NCBI RefSeq assembly: GCF_938045405.1
Contig: NZ_CALIMW010000123.1
Location: forward strand, 1 to 14,839
Direction of reading: 5' to 3'
Origin: an uncultured Campylobacter sp.
Lineage (GTDB): Bacteria; Campylobacterota; Campylobacteria; Campylobacterales; Campylobacteraceae
DNA: 14,839 bases
Positions 7,194-13,144 of the stretch are shown here, one piece after another (position 1 is the first letter of the stretch; each line of letters opens with the position of its first letter). The translations under genes and the position numbers were made by a program. Under the pieces are notes generated by a model that made no database searches, had not been told where the DNA came from, and worked only from the letters and a program-made list of their open reading frames with translations.

Positions 7194-7438
7194 TATTCGT
7201 TATTGCTTAGGATATTTCCGCTCATCTGCAAAAATTTGTCGTTTAGCTCGTCTTGTAGATCCTGCTGTGCGATGAAGCTTTCGATCTCGCGCTCGCTAAT
7301 GCCGCGCGCTTCGCAGAGCTGCTCACAGGCGATTAGGCGGATTAGAGCTTCTTCGATTTCGTTTTGCACTAAAGTAGGGCTTGCAGCGGATAAAATTTCA
7401 AAAAATTTCTCTCTTGGGCTGCCTTCAAAAATATCCAT
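7193..7438 (-). CDS. DUF2018 family protein (HP0242-like)
   Basis: An 81-residue, highly acidic, all-helical protein: MDIFEGSPREKFFEIL, then NEIEEALIRLIACEQLCEA, then EIESFIAQQDLQDELND. This pattern is recognised as the DUF2018 family of epsilonproteobacteria, whose Helicobacter member HP0242 is a homodimer with an intertwined, pseudo-knotted helical fold and no assigned function. The placement supports the call, since in Helicobacter HP0242 also lies close to the prenyl synthase (HP0240), hemA and proS genes. It is the first gene of the operon, preceded by an AAGGAAGG site and a TGCTATAAT promoter, and its stop overlaps the next ATG by one base. No signal peptide or membrane segment. Cytoplasmic role unknown. 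Confidence 0.85.
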   Translation of the reverse strand: MDIFEGSPREKFFEILSAASPTLVQNEIEEALIRLIACEQLCEARGISEREIESFIAQQDLQDELNDKFLQMSGNILSNNE

Positions 7439-7460
7439 TTACCTTCCTTAAAATTTCGCG

Positions 7461-7469
7461 ATTATAGCA
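7461..7469 (-). promoter_or_regulatory. Extended -10 promoter of the DUF2018-ispB-hemA-proS operon
   Basis: On the minus strand the sequence reads TGCTATAAT, a perfect extended -10. Transcription should start about seven bases further on, giving a leader of roughly 15-20 bases with an AAGGAAGG ribosome site. No convincing -35 is seen, as is usual in Campylobacter. Confidence 0.75.
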
Positions 7470-7741
7470 AATGTAAAATTTAATTTAGGTTAGGACGCGG
7501 CAAACTATCGGGGTTTTTAAACAGAAGCGATTGCACAGATTTTGCGCTTGCGTGTGGTAAATTTTAAGCTTAAGCGCGGGATTTTGGGCTTTGAATCTCA
7601 TAAATTTTAAAATTTTACTTGTTTGCGAGATAGGCAGAGCGAGCGGAATTTAAAAATTTAATCTTGGTCGCGTGGCAGATTAAACGCGAAGCTTTGCAGA
7701 AGGCGGAATTTTAAATTTACAGATAAGCAGCTTTATTTTTT

Positions 7742-7916
7742 TGCGGAAATTTTAAAATTCTTTGGCGCGAGTGAAATTTTAGATTTCTTGTGAGCGGACA
7801 GAATTTCGCTTTGTTTGAGCGATAAAATTCTTGAATTTCGCGCAGGTAGAGAGGATTTTAGCTTTGCTTGTGCGGTAAAATTTTGATTTCTGCACGGCGG
7901 ATAAATTCTATTCTCA
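7742..7916. repeat. Degenerate tandem array, unit ~25 bp
   Basis: GC-rich unit starts of the form G.GCGG/GCGCG fall at about 7742, 7765, 7792, 7817, 7840, 7870 and 7892, each followed after a few bases by an AATTT/AAATTTT run. Spacing is 22-30 bp and units are far from identical. This is a repeated composition pattern rather than a clean satellite. Confidence 0.45.
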
Positions 7917-8327
7917 CAAAATCTAATCGTGTGTATAACACAGATCAGGCTTTTTAAAATTTTAAAATTCCGCCGCTTTGCGAGAATTTGAAATTTCATG
8001 GACGCGGTAGAATGCTAAAATCGCGTTTGGCATTAAATTTTAAGCCTGATTTTTGAGGTAAATTTTAAATTAATCCGCGAGAGGGCGTCTTTAAATTTTA
8101 AAATCCCGCCCCTTTTTACAGATAGAATTTCATTTTTCACGCAGATGAAATCGCGCACTATAAAAGCTACTTTTAAAATTTTAAATTCCACTCGCGCAGA
8201 TGAAATCCCGGTTTCTCGTGCTAGTGGAATTTTCTGCGCAAGGATTATTTTTAAATTTTAATTTCGCTTACGTTGTGCGCGAGGATGGAATTTGCTCTGT
8301 TTTAAGAGCCTAAGCGTGATTTTACCC

Positions 8328-8336
8328 TGCTACAAT
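8328..8336 (+). promoter_or_regulatory. Orphan extended -10 on the plus strand
   Basis: TGCTACAAT is a good extended -10 match on the plus strand, but no plus-strand gene follows. A transcript would run into the 3' end of the HAD gene as antisense RNA. A weak stem (GCCT/AGGC) lies just downstream. Chance match is possible. Confidence 0.3.
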
Positions 8337-8376
8337 ACTACTTTTAATTTAGCTATGCCTCAAAAGCCAGGCTGCT

Positions 8377-9288
8377 TTAAATTCCGCCGATGATTTCGCG
8401 CGCTTGCGCGATGCTTAGGGCATTACGGCTTAGTTCGCTAGGCTCGCCAAACCCCCAGCATACCTGCAAATACTCAAGTTTTGCGCCTCTTAGATCTGCC
8501 AAATTTGCTTGAAAGTATCGCGCCGCCGCAGCTTGTGCCTCCTTTGTCGCTTCTGCTTTTGTGGCAATTCTGGCGCCTTTAAAACTTAGCGTTGCCGCCC
8601 CGTCAGCACCTGTGTCGTTAGGGCGAAATTTTTCATCCGCATTAAGATTCTCGCCGCAAGAGTTTAAGCCCTCGCTAGCGCTAAAATTCTTTTTATTAGT
8701 GCCACGGCTAGCATTTAAGCTCTCGCCGTCATTGCCGCCTTGAAATTCTAAATTTTGTAAGAATTCCGCGCCACGGATCGCGGCCAACTCATCCTTTTTG
8801 CTATCGCCTAAAAAAATCGCGTTTTTGTGCGGCGAGCGCGATATTACGTGTAGCAGCATCGCAGGGTTGGGCTTTGATGGCATCTGCTCGTTCGCGCCTA
8901 CGACCAGATCAAATAGCCTGCGCACGCCCGTTTTTTCTAAGATCGCGCTTAGGGTATAGGAAGGCGCATTGGAGGCGACTGCGAGAAAAAATCCTGCTTT
9001 TTTGCACGAGTGCAAAAGATCTTCGATACCCTCGTAAAGCACGGCAAAATCGCGGTAATTACTTACGAATTCCTTCTCGAAAAAAGCAAGCTCTTCGGTG
9101 CTCGCTTCGGTTTTGCCGTAAAATTCCAAAAAGGCGTTTTTGCTTGGATCGTTGATGGTGTGGACGATGAAATTCTTTTGTAGCGGCGCTAGTCCGTAGA
9201 GCTCGCGGCGAGTGTTATTGACGCTGATTTCGATCGCGCGCGAAGAGTCAAGCAGCGTGCCATCCATATCAAAAATCACGGTTTTCAT
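8377..9288 (-). CDS. HAD-superfamily phosphatase with a large internal insert
   Basis: A 303-residue HAD hydrolase of the phosphoglycolate phosphatase-like type. Motif I is DMDGT (D7 nucleophile, D9), motif II is Ser106 in AVASNA, motif III is Lys139 in SKPNP, motif IV is GDSKKDE (D162, D166). The cap domain between ~15 and 85 is helical. Normally the chain passes directly from motif IV/AAxxA to a YIxVxWGFG strand; here LEYLQVCWGFGEPSEL appears only at ~271-286. About 90 residues are therefore inserted after ~175. The first half (~180-230) is N/S/G/D-rich low complexity, the second half Ala-rich and probably helical. Catalytic residues are complete. The ATG follows directly on the stop of the 118-residue gene, so translation is coupled. 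Substrate unknown. Confidence 0.88.
   Translation of the reverse strand: MKTVIFDMDGTLLDSSRAIEISVNNTRRELYGLAPLQKNFIVHTINDPSKNAFLEFYGKTEASTEELAFFEKEFVSNYRDFAVLYEGIEDLLHSCKKAGFFLAVASNAPSYTLSAILEKTGVRRLFDLVVGANEQMPSKPNPAMLLHVISRSPHKNAIFLGDSKKDELAAIRGAEFLQNLEFQGGNDGESLNASRGTNKKNFSASEGLNSCGENLNADEKFRPNDTGADGAATLSFKGARIATKAEATKEAQAAAARYFQANLADLRGAKLEYLQVCWGFGEPSELSRNALSIAQAREIIGGI
8623..8765 (-). repeat. Low-complexity repeat insert inside the HAD gene
   Basis: The insert shares words with the hemA insert in the same orientation: TTTTCATCCGC at 8630-8640 (hemA 5480-5490), followed in both genes by ATTCTCGCC. TTTAAGCyCTCGC occurs twice within it. In protein the blocks read LNAS / FSAS / LNAD at 11-13 residue spacing. 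Boundaries are approximate. Confidence 0.5.
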
Positions 9289-9645
9289 CTAATAATCCTT
9301 TAAAAAATCGATTTTGTGCTTGTCTTTTTTGTAACTCTTATTGTTTTTGAGCTTTTGCAAAGCGTTTGCTTCATGCTGTAGCGCCGATCTAAACGCAGCA
9401 TCGCCGATCTGTCCTGCCTCGCTAGCATCAAGGACGTTTTTAGCAAAGCTCTCAAGCGCCTTGGTGTAGGGGCTATCGAGATTTGTAGCGGCCGCTTTAG
9501 ATAAAATTTCGTAGTTTTTAGCTATTCGCTTCGCAAAAAGCTCTGCATCGAAATCCTCGCGCTTTAGCAGTGCTACGGCGGATTTTACGAAGCGTTCTAA
9601 TGCGCGGATATATTTAACGCGCTCATCTTTTTCTTTGATTTGCAT
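9289..9645 (-). CDS. Uncharacterised helical protein coupled to the HAD gene
   Basis: A 118-residue protein I do not recognise. It is rich in Lys, Ala, Glu and Leu with almost no glycine or proline, and is predicted by eye to be a bundle of helices: ~5-30, ~36-52, ~58-78 and ~82-103, ending in a lysine-rich tail (NNKSYKKDKHK). There is no signal peptide, membrane segment, cysteine or obvious catalytic motif. It has its own promoter (TGCTATAAT at 9670-9678 on this strand) and an AAGGA ribosome site. Its TAG stop is followed immediately by the ATG of the HAD gene, so the two are co-translated and may act together. Real gene: likely. Function: none assignable. Confidence 0.75.
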   Translation of the reverse strand: MQIKEKDERVKYIRALERFVKSAVALLKREDFDAELFAKRIAKNYEILSKAAATNLDSPYTKALESFAKNVLDASEAGQIGDAAFRSALQHEANALQKLKNNKSYKKDKHKIDFLKDY

Positions 9646-9669
9646 GATTTTTCCTTAATTAAAGCGCGC

Positions 9670-9678
9670 ATTATAGCA
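9670..9678 (-). promoter_or_regulatory. Extended -10 promoter of the 118-residue gene / HAD operon
   Basis: Read on the minus strand this is TGCTATAAT, a perfect extended -10, about 25 bases before the ATG at 9645. A weak -35 (TTTGCC) may lie at 9693-9698 with a 17-base spacer. Confidence 0.7.
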
Positions 9679-9738
9679 AAATTCGAAATTTTGGCAAAAT
9701 TACGCATATTGTAAAACTATATTTTAATAATATTTTTT

Positions 9739-9764
9739 CTATAAATCCCGTATTATAGGTATTT
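9739..9764. promoter_or_regulatory. Candidate operator upstream of metY (overlapping dyads)
   Basis: Two overlapping imperfect palindromes lie about 20-45 bases before the metY -35. One is CTATAA (9739-9744) with TTATAG (9753-9758). The other is AAATCCC (9743-9749) with GGTATTT (9758-9764), six of seven pairs matching. An A/T-rich dyad with CC...GG is a plausible target for the Rrf2 regulator encoded in the same operon. Binding is inferred. Confidence 0.35.
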
Positions 9765-9783
9765 TAAAATCATATAAAAATAC

Positions 9784-9812
9784 TTGACTTTATTTTAAAA
9801 TTTAGCTATTAT
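9784..9812 (+). promoter_or_regulatory. metY: Sigma70 promoter of the metY operon
   Basis: TTGACT at 9784-9789 and TATTAT at 9807-9812 are separated by exactly 17 bases, the best two-box promoter in the window. The leader would be about 20 bases, with AAAGGA as the ribosome site. Confidence 0.75.
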
Positions 9813-9839
9813 TCGTCAAATTTTTTACAAAGGACGAAA

Positions 9840-11111
9840 ATGCAAAAAGAAACCCTCGCAACTCATTTTGGTTACGACTCCGTCGCCGGCTACGGCACGA
9901 TGGCTGTTCCCATTTATCAAAGCACCGCGTTTAACTTCGGTTCTAGCAAAAAGGCTGCTGATCGCTTCGCACTGCGTGATCTAGGGCCGATTTATGGGCG
10001 TTTGACAAATCCTACTACTGATGTTTTTGAGGCGCGACTTGCGGCGCTGGAAAATGGCAAAGCCGCAATCGCGGTCTCTAGTGGGCAGGCGGCAATATTT
10101 TTTGCGGTGGCAAATTTAGCCGCAGCGGGTGAAAATATCATCATCGCGGAGAAAATTTACGGTGGCGCAACTACGCTTTTGGCGCATACGATCAAACGTT
10201 TCGGCATCGAGGCTAGGGTTTTTGATTCCGAAACGGCAGATAATTTGGAAGGTTTAATCGACGATAAGACTAGAGCGATCTTTTTTGAGACGCTTTCAAA
10301 TCCTCAAATTTCGGTTGCAAATACCGCTAAAATCGCTACAATCGCAAATAAGCACGGCGTAGTAACGATTGCGGATAACACGATCCCAAGCCCTGCGCTT
10401 TACAATCCGCTTGATGACGGCGCCGATGTCGTAATCCACAGCGCTAGCAAATACATAAGCGGACAAGGTCTTAGCATCGCAGGTGCGATCGTTTCGGGCA
10501 AGGAGTTAAATTCCAAACTCAAAGGCAATCCGCGTTACGCACATTTCAACGAGCCCGATGAGAGCTACCACGGCTTAGTTTATGCAGATTTAGTAGATAA
10601 TTTCGACATTTATATGCTTAGGATTCGCTTGTCCCTGCTTCGCGATATTGGTGCGACGCTATCGCCGTTTAACGCGTTTCAGCTCATCCAGGGGCTTGAA
10701 ACACTGCCGCTTCGCATGCAAAAACACTCGCAAAACGCGCTAAAGATAGCAGAATTTTTGCAAAATCATCCGAAGGTAAAGCAGGTCAATTATCCGGGGC
10801 TTGCAAGCTCGCCATTTAATACCGCGATTAAAGCGAAATTTAAAAACGGCTATGCAAGCAGTCTGATGAGCTTCATCGTAGATAGCGAAGAAACAGCGCT
10901 AAAGGCGGTTAGTAAGGTTAAAATTTTCTCCGTCGTAGCAAATATCGGCGATACGAAGTCGATCATCACTCATCCTGCGAGCACGACGCATTCGCAGCTA
11001 AACGAGGAGCAGCTAAACCGCGCTGGCGTGCCTGCGAGCTTAATCCGCCTAAGCGTGGGTATAGAGGACGCGAACGATTTGATTTCTGATCTTAGCGAGG
11101 CACTGAAATAA
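9840..11111 (+). CDS. metY: O-acetylhomoserine sulfhydrylase (aminocarboxypropyltransferase)
   Basis: A 423-residue PLP enzyme of the Cys/Met metabolism family. It joins O-acetylhomoserine with sulfide to give homocysteine for methionine synthesis, in the cytoplasm. Visible features: ETLATHFGYD start, VPIYQSTAFNF, YGRLTNPTTDVFE (52-64), SSGQAA (80-85), FFETLSNP (148-155), Asp179 in ADNT for the PLP ring, and the Schiff-base Lys204 in HSASKYISGQG. The segment GNPRYAHFNEPDESYHGLVYADL separates MetY-type enzymes from the shorter cystathionine gamma-synthases. Length fits MetY. The start has an AAAGGA site. Its TAA overlaps the ATG of the Rrf2 gene by one base, so the two are translationally coupled. 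Expression is probably tied to sulfur supply through the downstream regulator. Confidence 0.94.
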   Translation: MQKETLATHFGYDSVAGYGTMAVPIYQSTAFNFGSSKKAADRFALRDLGPIYGRLTNPTTDVFEARLAALENGKAAIAVSSGQAAIFFAVANLAAAGENIIIAEKIYGGATTLLAHTIKRFGIEARVFDSETADNLEGLIDDKTRAIFFETLSNPQISVANTAKIATIANKHGVVTIADNTIPSPALYNPLDDGADVVIHSASKYISGQGLSIAGAIVSGKELNSKLKGNPRYAHFNEPDESYHGLVYADLVDNFDIYMLRIRLSLLRDIGATLSPFNAFQLIQGLETLPLRMQKHSQNALKIAEFLQNHPKVKQVNYPGLASSPFNTAIKAKFKNGYASSLMSFIVDSEETALKAVSKVKIFSVVANIGDTKSIITHPASTTHSQLNEEQLNRAGVPASLIRLSVGIEDANDLISDLSEALK

Positions 11112-11524
11112 TGGCACTTTTAAGCACAAAGGGCGTTTATGGGCTGGCTGCGATTTTGCAGATCGCCAAAGCTAGCGAAGTAGCGCCGATAAGTATAAAA
11201 GAGATCGCCGAGCGTACGGGAGTTTCTAAGAATTATTTGGAGCAAATTCTAAATACCCTTAGAAACGAGAAGCTAGTGTGTAGCATCAAAGGTAAAAACG
11301 GCGGTTATCACCTAGCCAGAGATGCTAGTGAGATAACTTTTGGTGAAATTTTTACCGTTCTTGAAAAGGATCTGCGGATGACTAGCATTCAGATGAGTGA
11401 TCCCGGACTGCGGGCGTTTTTTGAGAAATTTGACGTCAAGCTGGCAGAGATATTTAACGAGCCTCTAAGCAGCTACGAGGAGATGATGGCGCGAAGCGTC
11501 CAGTATTTAAATTTCAGCATTTAA
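11111..11524 (+). CDS. Rrf2-family regulator, CymR-like
   Basis: A 137-residue winged-helix repressor. The N-terminus MALLSTKGVYGLAAILQIA and the recognition region ISIKEIAERTGVSKNYLEQILNTLRNEKLVCSIKGKNGGYHLAR (~27-70) are typical of Rrf2 proteins. IscR, RsrR and NsrR use three cysteines near residues 90-110 to hold an Fe-S cluster. This protein has a single cysteine (Cys57) in the wing region and none there, so it should not carry a cluster. It therefore resembles CymR, the cysteine-metabolism repressor. It sits between metY and cysK, and in Bacillus CymR works as a complex with CysK that senses O-acetylserine. I infer that it represses its own operon in response to cysteine or sulfur status. 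The CymR-like role is not proven by sequence. Confidence 0.9.
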   Translation: MALLSTKGVYGLAAILQIAKASEVAPISIKEIAERTGVSKNYLEQILNTLRNEKLVCSIKGKNGGYHLARDASEITFGEIFTVLEKDLRMTSIQMSDPGLRAFFEKFDVKLAEIFNEPLSSYEEMMARSVQYLNFSI

Positions 11525-11533
11525 AGGAAAAAT

Positions 11534-12448
11534 ATGAAAATAGCAAACGATGTTACGGAGCTCATCGGCAATACTCCGTTAGTCAGAATCAATACGTTTG
11601 GCAAAAATGCCCTCATCCTAGCCAAGGCGGAATTTTTAAATCCGAGCCACTCGGTCAAAGATCGCATCGCGTGGCAGATCGTAAAAGACGCGCTAAGCTC
11701 GGGCAAAATCGATAAAAATAGCGTTTTGATAGAGCCTACCAGCGGAAACACGGGCGTGGGGCTTGCGATGATCGCGGCGAAGCTCGGTATGAAGCTCATC
11801 CTAACGATGCCAAGCTCGATGAGTATCGAGCGCCAAAAGCTCATAGCCGCATTCGGCGCTAAAATCGAGCTGACCGACCCGAAATTTGGAATGAAAGGCG
11901 CGGTAGATAGGGCAAATGAGCTGGCTGCGAGCACTCCAAATAGCTTCATTCCGAGCCAGTTTGATAATCCGAGCAATCCAAAGGCGCATTTTCAAAGCAC
12001 TGGACCTGAAATTTGGGAGCAAAGCGGCGGTAAGGTAGATATTTTAGTCGCGGGATTTGGTACCGGCGGCACGCTCAGCGGCACGGCGAAATTTTTAAAA
12101 TCTAAAAATCCAAACCTAAAAGCCTACGGCGTGGAGCCTGCTAGCTCGCCGCTTCTTACGTGCGGCAGTGCGGGCGGGCATAAGATTCAGGGTATCGGCG
12201 CAAATTTTATCCCTGATAATCTTGATAGAAGCGTCATCGACGGCTTTTTGAGCGTTGAGAACGACGATGCGTTTGCGGCAGCTAGACAGCTGGCACAAAA
12301 AGAGGGCTTGCTCGTGGGCATCTCAAGCGGTGCGAACGTTTATGCTGCCGCGAAGATCGCTGCCAAGCCCGAGAACAAGGGCAAAGTGATCGTTACGATC
12401 CTCTGCGATACCGGCGAGAGGTATCTTTCTACCGAGCTTTTCAAATAG
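11534..12448 (+). CDS. cysK: Cysteine synthase A (O-acetylserine sulfhydrylase)
   Basis: A 304-residue fold-type II PLP enzyme that makes cysteine from O-acetylserine and sulfide. The PLP lysine is Lys42 in NPSHSVKDR. The substrate loop is TSGNTG (69-74), the phosphate-binding loop GTGGT (176-180), and SSGAN (264-268) carries the serine near the pyridine nitrogen. The N-terminus DVTELIGNTPLVRI and a CDTGERYLST segment near the end are typical of CysK. Length is normal. It starts 9 bases after the Rrf2 stop with an AAAGGA site that overlaps that stop codon, so it belongs to the metY transcript. Besides catalysis, CysK proteins bind serine acetyltransferase and, in Firmicutes, the regulator CymR; the adjacent Rrf2 gene makes a similar partnership possible here. 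CysM is less likely. Confidence 0.95.
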   Translation: MKIANDVTELIGNTPLVRINTFGKNALILAKAEFLNPSHSVKDRIAWQIVKDALSSGKIDKNSVLIEPTSGNTGVGLAMIAAKLGMKLILTMPSSMSIERQKLIAAFGAKIELTDPKFGMKGAVDRANELAASTPNSFIPSQFDNPSNPKAHFQSTGPEIWEQSGGKVDILVAGFGTGGTLSGTAKFLKSKNPNLKAYGVEPASSPLLTCGSAGGHKIQGIGANFIPDNLDRSVIDGFLSVENDDAFAAARQLAQKEGLLVGISSGANVYAAAKIAAKPENKGKVIVTILCDTGERYLSTELFK

Positions 12449-12772
12449 TCGGCGGTTCTGCGTGGGTGCGGCGTTAGCGCGGTAATTTTACGCATTTTAC
12501 GCGGGCGCGCAGCTTCTCGAGATTAAATTTTACGCTGGCGCCGGAATTGGCGCGATGAGTTTTGCGCGATCGCGCGGGTTATTGCGACGATTGCCCGACT
12601 ATATTTTACATTTTTCGCGTTACGTAGGCGCGAGAATTAATACATTTCTGCGGGGGCGAGGCGATAGTTGCGATGGTTGCGCGATGATTTTATGCAAGCA
12701 TCGCGATTTTTAGCTTTGCTGATTTTGCGTTTATTGATTTGCTAATTTAGCGGCCATCGCCCGTCGCGAGAT

Positions 12773-12803
12773 AAAATTTAGCCCCAAAATAGGGCTAGAT
12801 TTT
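12773..12803 (+). terminator. Terminator-like hairpin in the cysK-rarA gap
   Basis: AAAATTTAGCCC (12773-12784) pairs with GGGCTAGATTTT (12792-12803) over 12 bp with one G-U wobble and a 7-base loop. The last four bases form a T-run. It would end read-through from the metY operon about 325 bases after the cysK stop. It shares its stem with the terminator at 2988-3016. Confidence 0.55.
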
Positions 12804-13112
12804 AAAATTTCATCTTGCACGCCAAGCTAATTGCGGGCGCGCTATGTATGACGGCGCGACCGCGCAACGCAGGGCATTAAATTTAAAGCCGCCTAGTCCG
12901 CCAAATCTGCGCGATCTGTACTCAGCAAAATTTTATATCGCTAACTCACGCGCGCGGCATAAAATTTTTAAAATCCTGTCTAAAATTTTAAAGCTCCTGC
13001 GCGCCGCAAATTTCAAGCCCGCGCCGTGTATAAATTTCAAAACCTCGCCGTATGTAAAACCCAAACCGCTCTTTAAATTTAGCCGAATTTCAAAATTTAA
13101 TCATAAAAACGC

Positions 13113-13118
13113 TATCAT
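13113..13118 (+). promoter_or_regulatory. rarA: Candidate -10 of rarA
   Basis: TATCAT preceded by CGC lies 27 bases before the ATG, the best -10 in the rarA leader; no good -35 is visible. The ribosome site is TAAGG at 13133-13137. Confidence 0.4.
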
Positions 13119-13144
13119 CGGGGCAAAATTTTTAAGGTTGCAAA

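Larger units (their letters stand above)
7470..8376. other. Long gene-free stretch with degenerate AT/GC repeats
   Basis: About 0.9 kb between the operon promoter and the HAD stop codon holds no credible gene on either strand. Open frames here lack ribosome sites and encode only K/S/F-rich low-complexity sequence. The DNA alternates short GC-rich words (GCGCGAG, GAGCGG, GTGCGG) with AAATTTT-type words. CGCAGATGAAATC occurs twice, at 8140-8152 and 8195-8207. There is one plus-strand promoter-like element near 8328. Confidence 0.6.
12449..13144. other. Gene-free stretch between cysK and rarA
   Basis: About 0.7 kb with no credible gene. It alternates GC-rich (GCGCG-type) and AAATTTT-type words, like the 7470-8376 gap. 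It contains a tandem nine-base repeat ATTTTACGC at 12485-12502, a GCGCC/GGCGC hairpin at 12538-12553, a 12-bp perfect palindrome GCGCGATCGCGC at 12564-12575, and a terminator-like hairpin at 12773. After it come degenerate GCGCCG...AAATTTCAA units near 13001, 13021 and 13045. A 125-codon open frame from 12844 overlaps the rarA start and looks like a composition artefact. Confidence 0.55.

Noticed and set aside
7742..7916. CRISPR-like regular spacing
   Set aside because: Units are far too degenerate and variable in length, there is no distinct repeat/spacer division, and no cas gene is nearby.
7733..7999. 88-codon open frame on the minus strand with internal K/S/F-rich repeats
   Set aside because: No ribosome site before its ATG, the protein is low complexity with no family resemblance, and it falls in the degenerate repeat region whose composition creates such frames.
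9677..9693. CAAAATT-CGA-AATTTTG palindrome within the promoter of the 118-residue gene
   Set aside because: Placement is suggestive, but A/T-rich palindromes of this kind are common here and nothing else supports an operator.
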